64,000 nucleotides of DNA from Craspedostauros australis. Taxonomy: Eukaryota > Bacillariophyta > Bacillariophyceae > Mastogloiales > Achnanthaceae. Under the pieces are notes generated by a model. It was not told where the DNA came from, searched no databases, and saw nothing but the letters and a program-made list of their open reading frames with translations. The stretch covers positions 1,277,001 through 1,341,000 of the forward strand of contig JAMXDE010000009.1 of NCBI GenBank assembly GCA_026770025.1, given 5' to 3'. This document shows, piece by piece, positions 55,375 through 64,000 of the stretch. A program made the position numbers and the translations under genes. Numbering within the stretch: position 1 is the stretch's first letter; each line of letters begins with the position of its first letter.

Positions 55375-57140
55375 TGGATGTGCATCGCCGCGATAACACG
55401 AGTTGTGGAGTTTTGTGGGTGGCAGACCATGCTAATACAACGAGTCTAGAGGCCATCCAAAAAACACATCCAATATCTGCTTGTCATGCTATATCTCAAC
55501 AACACATCGTTTGCAATTAAATCTAAACATTGCATTCAGACGCCTGACTATAGGTTATACAGAATATCGAAGTTAAATTGACATAGAAATTGTTTTTATT
55601 GTCATGTTTGACCACCACACAGTTGTGTGGTGAATTCGAAAAATTCTGGATGGCACAATGTTGCCCTCCCCTCAGCACCCATGATCATCATCATCATCGT
55701 TGTATTTCTTCAAACTGCGCACCACAATGGCTCTGTATGCTCCCCAGCTATCCACTCCATGAAGGACAGAACATTTCTGCCACATTGCACACCCCAAAGT
55801 GTCGATACACTGAAAAAGAACGATTTCAAAAAACGAAGTGCAAGCTGGATGCAGTATGGATACAGATCCATATCTCATCCACAGGACCCTTTCAGCCCCT
55901 CCACGTGACCCTCGTGCATTCCCACACTATCTGGCGACATGTTGATGCATCCAGACTGGGCTGGGTGTGGATGGTCCCGATAGCACACCTCCATTTGGTG
56001 ATGGCCCTGTTGGTTTTGGGTGCCCCACCAAAAATGACAGGTATGCACTCATTCGATGCCGCAGCCTCTTCCAGACCGTTGCAGCAGCTCGAACTTCGCG
56101 ACGTGCATCTTCAGGCGATGACGCACGGGTCTTGTATGGGTGACTTGGAGATTGGGCAGCTTGATGATGCTGCCCCCTCACTGCCAAAGTCACATGGCAG
56201 GTTCGCCACGATCCGCCCAACAAAACTCTTGCCCTCCACCTTTTCCTCCGCGCGGACACCTTCCCGGTCCTTCCCGAGCCTCAAACTTCGTGGGGACCTT
56301 GATGGTGACCTCCTGGATGCGTCTTGCCCATTCGCAGGTGTTGGTGTGGCCTGTGCATGGAATACACAGGCTACATCCAACGAGCCAATCTGCCGCAATT
56401 TTGAGACGTTTGCGCGGAGGCCTGCGGCGGCCCCAAATCAACCGCTCTCGCAGCCTCCGCTCGTCCACCCACCAAGGGTTGCATGGCGGTGACGTCGATG
56501 TGCTTGGATTTGTCATTGGGCCGCTGGTTGGTGCGGCGCTGACGATGCCGTTGGGTGTCCATTGTGATGTTTTTTTGGTGTTCCGCCATTGTCATCTTCT
56601 TGTGTCGAGTTTGGCGCTCTCGGCCAGTCGGGCATCCTGGGGGCTGAGGTAAATGTCAAACATTGCAACGAACGTACGAAAAATGCATGACACAAAACAC
56701 TTCGGGAGTACCAACGCAACTCGACCATTCCGTCACGACGAAACGCAGTTGATGATGATTCACATCGTGCTGTGATTGGTGGTTCATGACGCAGCAGCCA
56801 GTTTGGTGACGTAGATCACGGATCATGCAAACACTGGATAGAGTGGATGTAAACGCGCACTCACCGCTTCTCCCCAAACTCTACAACTAGCGCTATCGTG
56901 GAGGAGGTGTGGAATGGTCTCATCGGAACGCCTGAAAAAGAGACTAAACAATTCAAAATGGGAACAACCTTGCTGAACCGAAGAACAGCAAAGGGTTAAG
57001 TTGGATCGATGTAGTCGTAGCCAAACAGCTGAAACCCGAAAGAGATCGAAAAATGCGCACATCCATCGGTCCATAAAACTTAAAATACGGCCAACCTCAG
57101 ATCTGGAATGGATTGGTATATGTTTTAGATCTACGAGGAT
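55375..57140. other. Conserved 3' module of T2
   Basis: Homologous to 14942-16700 in T1, with the last ~500 bp (from 'cacttcgggagtaccaacgc') almost identical. Overlapping ORFs on both strands match T1 peptides in part (minus 'RWRARVLLGGSWRT', minus 'KVEGKSFVGRI'), but frames are interrupted relative to T1. No gene called. Confidence 0.6.
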
Positions 57141-57225
57141 TGGGAATATGTACTTAGTTTTGAAATCGCACGAAAAAAGTTGCGAGGTCTATTTCAAAGT
57201 CTTGATCGACTCACTCGGGGGGCTC

Positions 57226-57468
57226 TTATGCGACAACAATACTGTGATCTCAAACAAGACGATCGCAGACAGCCTACTACAAAAGAAGCGTGTGGCAACA
57301 TCATTCCACAAAGTGCGCAAGTCTGTGGAAGCCAATATACTGGTTCCAGTATACGTTTCATCAGCACAGAACTTCGCGGATATGCTCACAAAGGCATTGG
57401 CGCGGCCAACACTAACCACTTCCGTCACAGCTCTGTTCTACAGGGGTCATCCTCAAGATCAACAGGTG
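57226..57468 (+). pseudogene. Copia B RNase H, second part
   Basis: Continuation after T2: 'LLCDNNTVISNKTIADSLLQKKRVATSFHKVR' region, 'VSSAQNFADMLTKALARP' and 'ALFYRGHP', ending close to the 3' LTR. Matches the C-terminal end of copia C. Confidence 0.85.
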
Positions 57469-57631
57469 TGACAGCTTTCACTGTACATCTTACCTTTTTA
57501 CTATTCGTATTAATCGGAAATACTGGTCAGAGATCGTCGTCGAACGACTCACAATACAACAACAAGAGCTCCGACCAGGGCACGCAACAACGGGCCAATA
57601 CGTCTTCAGTAGTTACTTGTGCAGTTTGACA
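57469..57631 (+). repeat. 3' LTR of copia B
   Basis: 163 bp, TGACAGCTTTCACTGTA...CAGTTTGACA, followed by the ATTGA duplication. Differs from the 5' LTR at about twenty positions. Confidence 0.85.
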
Positions 57632-57636
57632 ATTGA

Positions 57637-58994
57637 TACAGAAATACAAAGCCAAGAGGAGAGCAGATGAACAATGGCCAGAAGCCAACAATGGCTGTTG
57701 GCGACGACTAGCAGAGAGGAGGTCCAAACACACAGGCAGGGAATAGACCTGAATCGAGGATGAAGCTGTACCATAGAGTAGACATATGGAGGGAAGGCAG
57801 TGTGTGCTGATTGGGATGAGGACGATGATCAACGTCCCAGTGCACGAACAGAGGCAGAACCGCGAATAAGACAGTGTGAAAGTCAAGCTGGGGGTCAAGA
57901 TCTGGATTACCCACCAACCCAAAACTCTAGATTTCGACCACTGATCCACGGTCCAGACGAAGTAGCAGCCTCATCATGCCTACCGCTACCACGCAATCCT
58001 CAACAATTCATCGAAACGGACCACCTCACCCACGCGAAATGTGGGAGTGTCGACAATAGACACGACTGGACAGCAAGCCGAAGCACGACTGGCGATTCGG
58101 AACCGCATTTGTCCCTCGACGTCTGCATGCTTGGCGTTTTTAGACGTAGACTAGTGCGAAAAATATAAACTTTTTAACTACGGCGCCCAGGAGCTTGTTA
58201 CTTCACACATATACTCTCTACAACATAATAGGATGATCTAAGTGTTAATCTCAAAAATCCGCAAATGACTACATGAGAACTCCGCGGTCTCGCTTATAAG
58301 CGAGACCGCGAAGAGTCACAACAGAATTTGACACCGCACAAAAAGTCGGAAAGCGAACATCGCAATACACAAGGCCACCAGTGACGCTATTGCACTCGCG
58401 CTATACCTTGTGACTCGTACCTGCTCCATAGGCATCCATCATAATTGCTCGTGAAAGCGCTGTGTGGTAGATAAGAGGTGGCATATATGTTGTGAACCGA
58501 TCGAAGGCGAGAAGTTGTTCTCAGGCAATCGTTCCAAAACCAACACTCACTTTTTGGCCCTAGCGATAGGAGAAATCGTCTTCTCTTTGTTGGAGGAATC
58601 AATCAGGGCTCTAAGTGAAGAACCGAGATGATGGCAGCATCGCGAGCCTTCTTTGCTCTGTGGGATGCACACAGATGGAGATTGCTCGTCCGGTGGTGAA
58701 AGCAGAAGCGCTATCTGTTGGTACTTTCGCAACCTATTCATTCAGATTATATGTATGAAGAGGATGCGCGGAATAAAACATAGCACCACAATCGCAGCAG
58801 AATGAAGGAGTCACCAACTCCAACACAAGTCGGAATACGCGTTTGTTCGCAATAACTCACCTTCATTGCAGCAATCATCATCCTGAACTCATAAAATCAG
58901 CTTCAGCATCAACTCGAGCAACATACAAATCAACACACGCAAGCATCTGCAACACTGATCTTGGACCCACAGATCAAGTCCACGTACATCAACC
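57637..58994. other. Intergenic region with a perfect palindrome
   Basis: 1.36 kb with no supported gene. Contains the 28-bp palindrome at 58283-58310. The last ~100 bp are probably the 5' leader of the secreted-protein gene. Confidence 0.5.
58283..58310. repeat. 28-bp perfect palindrome
   Basis: CGCGGTCTCGCTTA followed directly by its reverse complement, centre CTTATAAG. No loop, so it could form a cruciform or bind a symmetric protein. No homologous neighbour was seen in the window. Confidence 0.9.
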
Positions 58995-60317
58995 ATGAAG
59001 ATCATCATCGCATCAGCCCTTGGAGCAGCCCTCCTCCTTCTAGCCCCCGACGTGGCCACGGCACGAGGTGGCGGTCGTGGTCGTGGTCGTCGCGGTGGCG
59101 GTGGCGGTGGCCGTGGTAGCGGTGGCCGTGGTCCCCCACATGGAAGGCCACCCAAAGGCCGTGATCCCCCACGTGGAAGGCCACCAAAAGGCCGTGACAA
59201 CATATTCTCTGGAGGCAATAAGCCATTCGAGTTCGAGCTTGACAACATCACCTGCGCCGAAGAATTCACTTGCGACCTTCCAATGGGACGTGGCAAGCGC
59301 GGCATGGACGATGACGAGACCACCGAAGGTGTCTTCGTCTGCCGCACCAAGTTCCATCCTCTCATCGGTACCAACACGACCTCGACCCTGTGCGTGCCAA
59401 CCGACGAGGCATGGGAATTGGACGATTGCGGCTGCTGTGAAGATGACTGTCCAGTCAAGCCGGACTTCACCAACAGCACGTGCAACAACACCGAGGTTCT
59501 CTCAGACTTTGGCGAGCCGGACCGCTACCTCAAGCGACGTGGAGATTTCAATGCTGGATCTCGTGGCCGCCGAGACAGAGGCAGAGGCCGAGGCCGAGGC
59601 AAGCGCGGACGTCCTGACAAGGATTTGGACGTGATCTGCAGAGAAGTGTTCAATCCATTCACAAGAGATGTGGTCAACAAGACATTTGTCATCCGAGAAA
59701 ACCGTGGCTTGGCGGGCGACGTTTGTGGTTGCTGCGACGACACCTGCCCAGAGGATTTCAAGGGCGAACAGTTCGAAAAGCCTACCTTGGTGAATGCTAC
59801 TTGCACAGTTGAAGAGGTGACCACATGCGTGCTGCCAAAGCGTGGCGGTGGCCGCGGCAAGCGAGGTGGAAACAAGGGCCGCCGCGGCGGCAGAGGCCGA
59901 GGCCGAGGACGAGATGACAGCAGCGATGATAGCAGTGATGACAGCAGTGATGACGATGACGACGAAGCGGAGGAGGGATTGTTCATGTGCCGCGAAACAT
60001 TCGACCCATTGACTGGCGTTTCTCAAACGAAGACCGTATGCGTTGCTGAGGATGCTACGTGGGAATCCGACGCCTGCGGTTGCTGTGGAGACGAATGCCC
60101 ACAGCGTCGCGATGATCAGTTCATGGAGTCGACTTGCCAAGTAGATGACATGGCCTTGTGCGTCCTTCGTTCCGGCGACCAAGGCCAATACGTGTGCCGT
60201 CCATTCTTCAACCCACAGACCGGAGAAGTCGCATCCACCAGCTCTGTGTGCATTCCATCTGACAGGTTCTTGCCGAATGACACCTGTGGATGCTGCGCTG
60301 ATTCTGGATGCCCATAG
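58995..60317 (+). CDS. Secreted modular Cys-rich, RGG-rich protein (440 aa)
   Basis: ATG in an AACCATGA context. An N-terminal signal peptide ('MKIIIASALGAALLLLAPDVATA') is followed by an Arg/Gly-rich stretch and PPxGRPPKGRD repeats. Four related modules follow, each with the pattern C...(F/V)xPxTG...C...D.CGCC.D.CP: 'CRTKFHPLIG', 'CREVFNPFTRD', 'CRETFDPLTG' and 'CRPFFNPQTG' paired with 'DDCGCCEDDCP', 'DVCGCCDDTCP', 'DACGCCGDECP' and 'DTCGCCADSGCP'. RG-rich and DDSS-rich linkers separate them ('RGRGRGRGKRG', 'DDSSDDSSDDSSDDDDDE'). N-glycosylation sites (NIT, NTT, NST, NAT) support passage through the ER. Alternating polybasic and poly-acidic stretches recall matrix or biomineral-associated proteins, but that is inference. 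No family recognised. Confidence 0.8.
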   Translation: MKIIIASALGAALLLLAPDVATARGGGRGRGRRGGGGGGRGSGGRGPPHGRPPKGRDPPRGRPPKGRDNIFSGGNKPFEFELDNITCAEEFTCDLPMGRGKRGMDDDETTEGVFVCRTKFHPLIGTNTTSTLCVPTDEAWELDDCGCCEDDCPVKPDFTNSTCNNTEVLSDFGEPDRYLKRRGDFNAGSRGRRDRGRGRGRGKRGRPDKDLDVICREVFNPFTRDVVNKTFVIRENRGLAGDVCGCCDDTCPEDFKGEQFEKPTLVNATCTVEEVTTCVLPKRGGGRGKRGGNKGRRGGRGRGRGRDDSSDDSSDDSSDDDDDEAEEGLFMCRETFDPLTGVSQTKTVCVAEDATWESDACGCCGDECPQRRDDQFMESTCQVDDMALCVLRSGDQGQYVCRPFFNPQTGEVASTSSVCIPSDRFLPNDTCGCCADSGCP

Positions 60318-61364
60318 GAGAGTACGAAGAACGAGCGAGCGAGCAAGCGAGAGAGATTAGAGTAGATGACATTGTCATGAGTGGCGATCGTGGTAGCAAT
60401 CACAACATCATGAATAATGAAGTCAACTAAAACGAAACGAAATGAAGCAAAAGGCAACATCAAAACTGACAACGAAAGACGGACAGCGGGCCCAGAGCGA
60501 CCAGAACAGGCACGAGCCGGGATAGGATCCGAAACCATTACGCAAGCAAGCACTGGTGTCGCCTCGCTAGAGAAATACATAACATCATATAATACTAAGA
60601 CAATAAAAGACGACAAAATGCGTCAGAGAATACACGTAGCAGTAGTGCGAGCATTCATCGTGCGAAGGATGTTGACATGGAGGTGAGTCTGATCTACTTT
60701 TATCATTCGTTTCCGTCTCGGGTGGATGCTTCGCCGTTCCTCTACCAAGAGCTGCCGTACTTCACTTACAAAGGCATACGAATACCGTACGAGTAGCACG
60801 AGTCGCAGGTATTATACTCTGCGAAAGGAGGCCCCTCCAAATCATGTGTAACCCGCTGCCTCGAAGTGCTACATCGTCAACCAAACCGCAGTCCCTTCTT
60901 GATTCATACGCAAAGGATCGGCAACCATCCACCAAACAACAGCCAAAGGGAAAGATGCGATGAGGCTCCGTGTATTCGAACATAGAGAGCGCCTCATTGG
61001 CGTCGGAGCAAGCTGGTGCACGTGCCTACCGAGGATAGGAGATCCTGTACACGAGAATCTTACTGCAGGTTTCTATTCTCTCCAGCCATTTCGTAGCCTG
61101 TTGCTACCAATGCTATTAGTGAGTTGGCTTCGATAGCGTCTTTTATCCATGACCCAACACAAGTAATCGAAGCAGTCCGACTGTTTGATTAGAAACGGAC
61201 ACCACGTCCTTCGATAAAAGAACAAGAACAACGATTCGGACTCGGACGATTGTTTTTGACAATTCTCACTGCATCGGCAAAAATACACGTTTTTCTTTCC
61301 GTGTATCACAATTCTGATGCAAAATTGTTGCCCCTGATGTTGATTGGCTAACGCTGATGGATAA
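60318..61364. other. Intergenic region, no gene recognised
   Basis: 1 kb between the secreted-protein gene and transposon remnant T3. Short ORFs only. ATAA at 61361-61364 is the likely T3 target duplication. Confidence 0.5.
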
Positions 61365-62657
61365 GACCCACTCGAGTGAACGAAGGTGCAGTCGTGCCTG
61401 ATCGTGACTTAAACTTTAACAAAATAAGTACATATTCGGAATCCAAGTAAAATTTTGTCGAGGGATATTTAATTTAAAAATCGGGAGAGTTGTGGATCAA
61501 AAGTTATAGACCCTGCAATAGTTTTGGTCTTCGGCCGTTGTAGACCTTCCTTAGACTTCGCTGGGTATCGCCAAAACTCGCTGATGATGTCACACCTGTT
61601 CCTATTTTGAATTATTTTTCGCTTGCTATCTGGTTCTGACACGATTCACAATTTCCCACGTCACATTTTCCTTCAATGTTTCCGCACTTTCGACTGCTTG
61701 TTTTGCCGCATGTGGATGCAAATCATCATGGATTTACTGCAACATTTCGTCTTCCTTGGCTCTGCACCGTCCAAATTCTTCTTCGTCACAACCAGAATCA
61801 TGCAACGTTGGTTGCGCACTGGCGCTCGCAGTCATACGTACCATTGTGCACTCCATCGTTTCAGCGGTTTTTGACTTCTTTTCTTGTTTTTTTACTTGAG
61901 ATAGTCCGTGATGAGGTATGCTTTACTCTCAGTGGTGATACTTGTAGTTGAGCGTACCAGTCTGTTTTCACCCGTTCCATCGCCATCAGTTGTCGGTGTG
62001 TGTCGTGCTCCGACATTCTGTTCCTCGAGTCATGGCAAGCAAGTACGCAGATTTTGTTCAGCTCTGCCAACAAATAGTCAGGGATAGGTTCAAACGATCG
62101 AGTCTTCTTTGCGGCGCAACCCGGTGTTGTAACAGGAGGAAGATCCATAGCAGCAGTTGTATCCTTCCACATTGCGTCGTGATCAGCAGTTTCCATGAGG
62201 TTGTTGTGGACGGCTGTTTTTAGTACATCCGCTTCGCTCTGTTTCACACTCTTCTGGGCCTTTCGCCTCATCTTGCCATATTGTATCCACTGGTACTGGT
62301 TGGCGTGACTACTTGTGGTCTTCCTTCACCGTCGCGCCAAGTTTGTTCACAACGGAGCACTCCCAAGCCTCTTCCTCCACCAATTTGGCATCGGTGACAT
62401 TCGAAGCTTCAATTAACCAAGCTTTCTCATCCTCGTATTGAATCTCGTGAGTGTTGGGAACACCAAGCATGTTTGCAGACCATCGAGCTCTTGGGCTCGT
62501 ACAGTGAGTCAGCCACTTGCCCTTCAATAGGGAAGCTTCAACCAGCAACATTGTGGTGCCTTTGATGTCTCCAAATTGCAGGGCTTTCAAGATGATCGCC
62601 ATCCCTTCCATCGCTGTCGCCATCACCTGTTGCCTTGTCACCATTGCGATCCCTGCT
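61365..62657 (-). mobile_element. Family T transposon remnant T3, interrupted by copia C
   Basis: The lower-coordinate end starts GACCCACTCGAGTGA, matching the T2 terminus GAGCCCCCCGAGTGA, and is preceded by ATAA. The inner segment 'ataagtacatattcggaatcc' matches the T1 TIR 'ctaagcacatattcaaaatcc'. It is oriented on the minus strand. The transposase 3' part is present (61861-62657). The 5' part lies beyond the copia C insertion, outside the window. The 3' region is only about 0.5 kb here, against 1.85 kb in T1 and T2, so the 3' module is missing. Confidence 0.78.
61861..62657 (-). pseudogene. Family T transposase C-terminal fragment
   Basis: Reading leftward from 62657: 'ILKALQFGDIKGTTMLLVEASLLKG' matches T1 'FLALQAGNIAGTTTVLANAALLAG', then 'HEIQYEDEKAWLIEASNVTDAKLVEEEAWE' matches 'HEVKYDDDQAQLVAASGITEDVVVKSAEWE'. 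A stop follows at about 62309. Another frame (62271-61861) has 'IPDYLLAELNKICVLACHDSRNRMSEHD' and 'VKTDWYAQLQVSPLRVK', matching the T1 tail. Stop plus frameshift, no N-terminal core: inactive. Confidence 0.78.
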
Positions 62658-62819
62658 GTCAAAGTGCACAAGTATCTACTGAAGACGTATTTGCCCGTTG
62701 TTGTGTGCCCTGATTGGAGCTCTTGTTCTTTTATTGTGAGTTGTCCGAAGACAATCCCCCAACCAGTATTTTGACTAATATGATTAGTAGAGAGGTAAAA
62801 GGTACAGAGAAAGCTGTCA
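62658..62819 (-). repeat. 3' LTR of copia C
   Basis: 162 bp; on the minus strand it reads TGACAGCTTTCTCTGTACC...GTGCACTTTGACA, homologous to the copia B LTRs. Confidence 0.85.
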
Positions 62820-62831
62820 CGCCCCTTGATC

Positions 62832-64000
62832 TCAAGGTGGACCCCCGTAGAACAGGGTTGTGGCAAGAAGTGTTAGTATTGGCCTCACCAATGCCTTGGT
62901 GAGCATGTCAGCGAAGTTCTGAGCCGATGGGACGTGGACTGGAACCAGTGTCCCAGCTCCCTCAGCCTCATGGACTTGGTGAAATGATATTGCCACATGC
63001 TTCTTTTGCAATAGGCTGTCTGCGATCGTCGTTTTCGAGATCACCACATTGTTGTCGCAGAATGTGACCGTCGGTGATTGGACGCGGACTCTCAGTGATC
63101 GGAGTGCATATCGGAGTGCAATGATTTCTTCCGTCACTGATTGCATCGCATTGAATTCTGCTCCATATGTAGACGTTGTGACTGATGTCTGCCGCTTGCT
63201 CGAGAAGTACACAGGCGTCCTGCCAAGGAAAAGGAGGATCCCGGTGTTTGATTGGCGTGTGACAAGATCGTGCGCATGGTCAGCATCGACAAATGCATAC
63301 ATTGGCGGCTCTGGATAGATTGGCTTCGGTGACCGGTCGTCGACGTCCTCCTGTGCCTCAGGGTATTCTTCCTTCATTTGCACCACCAATTCTGGGTTGG
63401 ACGGCGTCGAGTTGAAGTTGTCGAATATCATGGGTCTGGAGTCAATTTGCGTTCTGAGTGTGGACATACTCTTAAGATAGCCCCATACCTTGAGTGCTCT
63501 TGCTAGATGGCCTTTCCGAGGTGATGCAGTGAATTGAGAGAGTGAAGAAGTTGCAAAGGCGACGTTGAAACGTCCAAGTTGAACGACCCAGTTCAGCATG
63601 CCGATGAGCTGCTGGAACTGTTGGTGTTCGTTTGGTGTGAGTAGTTCAGAGTCATCCGTTTCCGGATGGTCCTTGTTCCACATGGACACATGCTGGTCAT
63701 GGAGTGTTGCATGCTGCTTCTTGACTTTATCCATCGCGTTTGCGATGTATTTGTCACATCCAACGCTCCATTTGTCTTTCGCATTCCTGGAATCGTCATT
63801 GCCCAGATAGTATTTGGGTGGTCCTATGTCTTTGATGGTGTAGACTTGCTGGATGGCCTTCATGTATTGGTCCGGTTCATTTGCCACAATCTTGAAGTCA
63901 TCGACATGCATGCATATGTAGTCATACCCAGTGTCGTCCCTCCACTTGATCCACACGTCCTGGTCATGCTGTGATGGAGAGAACCCCATGGATGAGAGTG
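62832..64000 (-). CDS. Copia C Pol, reverse transcriptase end and RNase H (partial, open)
   Basis: An uninterrupted minus-strand frame from the window edge to a TGA at 62834-62832, about 389 codons. RT: 'SSMGFSPSQHDQDVWIKW' and 'YICMHVDDFKIVAN' (HVDD active site), then 'YTIKDIGPPKYYLGND'. Connection: 'LIGMLNWVVQLGRFNVAFATSS'. RNase H: 'MYAFVDADHAHDLVTRQSNTG', 'TTSTYGAEFNAMQSVTEEI', 'TFCDNNVVISKTTIADSLL' and 'VPSAQNFADMLTKALVRP'. Unlike copia B this copy has no stops in the visible part and gives the reference for the T2 empty site. The LTR follows 12 bp after the stop. Confidence 0.85.
   Translation of the reverse strand, partial: LSSMGFSPSQHDQDVWIKWRDDTGYDYICMHVDDFKIVANEPDQYMKAIQQVYTIKDIGPPKYYLGNDDSRNAKDKWSVGCDKYIANAMDKVKKQHATLHDQHVSMWNKDHPETDDSELLTPNEHQQFQQLIGMLNWVVQLGRFNVAFATSSLSQFTASPRKGHLARALKVWGYLKSMSTLRTQIDSRPMIFDNFNSTPSNPELVVQMKEEYPEAQEDVDDRSPKPIYPEPPMYAFVDADHAHDLVTRQSNTGILLFLGRTPVYFSSKRQTSVTTSTYGAEFNAMQSVTEEIIALRYALRSLRVRVQSPTVTFCDNNVVISKTTIADSLLQKKHVAISFHQVHEAEGAGTLVPVHVPSAQNFADMLTKALVRPILTLLATTLFYGGPP

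Larger units (their letters stand above)
51223..57225 (+). mobile_element. Family T DNA transposon, complete copy T2 (6.0 kb), inserted in copia B
   Basis: Inverted repeats start GAGCCCCCCGAGTGAGTCGA at both ends and match perfectly for about 26 bp, more loosely to about 80 bp. The 4-bp duplication TTAT (51219-51222 and 57226-57229) is the reverse complement of the T1 site ATAA. Excising T2 and one TTAT rejoins the copia B RNase H frame, matching the intact equivalent in copia C ('FCDNNVVIS'). Encodes an intact 1156-aa transposase-like protein and the 3' module shared with T1. Confidence 0.92.
39267..57631 (+). mobile_element. Ty1/copia retrotransposon B, degenerate, split by elements A and T2
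   Basis: Bounded by 162-163 bp LTRs (TGACAGCTTT...GTTTGACA) and a 5-bp target duplication ATTGA (39262-39266 and 57632-57636). Its own sequence is 39267-43234, 49748-51222 and 57226-57631. After removing copia A, T2 and their duplications it would be about 5.8 kb. The two LTRs differ at roughly 12% of positions, so the insertion is old. Gag, integrase, RT and RNase H segments are recognisable but carry stops and frameshifts. It belongs to the same family as copia C at the right edge of the window. Confidence 0.88.
62658..64000 (-). mobile_element. Ty1/copia retrotransposon C (B family), partial at window edge
   Basis: Minus-strand element, its 3' LTR at 62658-62819 and the end of pol at 62832-64000; the rest lies beyond the window. 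Inserted into the T3 transposase remnant. The flank next to the LTR (cctgc on the forward strand) should recur as a duplication on the far side if the element is intact. Confidence 0.85.

Noticed and set aside
1-64000. tRNA or rRNA genes
   Set aside because: No cloverleaf with a GGTTCRAATCC-type T-arm or rRNA core sequence was found on either strand by eye; a covariance-model search would be needed to exclude them.

Overview
This window is nuclear DNA from a eukaryote, most likely a photosynthetic stramenopile such as a diatom. Three observations support this. At least two genes encode bipartite plastid presequences of the secondary-plastid type: a signal peptide followed by ASA|FQP in the dihydroxyacetone kinase, and ...CES|FVVP in a DUF2993 protein. 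Several genes carry short GT-AG introns. The repeats are dominated by Ty1/copia elements that resemble diatom copia lineages. The species cannot be fixed from the sequence alone. Coordinates come from counting by eye and could be off by one base in places.

Layout. 0-4.4 kb: a piggyBac-like transposase running off the left edge (minus strand), then a short deletion derivative of a DNA transposon called family T here. 4.8-8.7 kb: a plastid-targeted DhaK-DhaL kinase, and a two-exon plastid DUF2993 protein on the opposite strand. 10.7-16.8 kb: a complete 6.07-kb T element (T1) with terminal inverted repeats, a 4-bp target duplication and an intact 1180-aa transposase-like ORF. 17.3-37.1 kb: the gene-rich core. 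It holds a TrmA-type methyltransferase and COG8 (divergent), two tandem presenilins, a JTB-like membrane protein, a single-pass protein with a repetitive Ser/Lys tail, a protein with a C-terminal PP1-docking-like motif, and a type II membrane protein resembling PC-esterases. 39.3-57.6 kb: a nested repeat complex. An old copia element (B) is split by a young copia element (A, identical LTRs) and by a second intact T element (T2). 59.0-60.3 kb: a secreted Cys-rich/RGG modular protein. 61.4-64 kb: a decayed T copy (T3) interrupted by another B-family copia (C) that runs off the right edge.

The host genes are ordinary eukaryotic housekeeping and membrane-system genes and do not form an obvious pathway. 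The most novel feature is family T, with four copies in 64 kb. Its transposase has a DD-(E/D) arrangement (D707, D791, E828/D837) that I cannot place in a named superfamily. It inserts at TTAT/ATAA with 4-bp duplications. Both intact copies carry a conserved 1.8-kb 3' module without an obvious long ORF. T2 lies in the RNase H region of copia B so cleanly that the empty site can be deduced.
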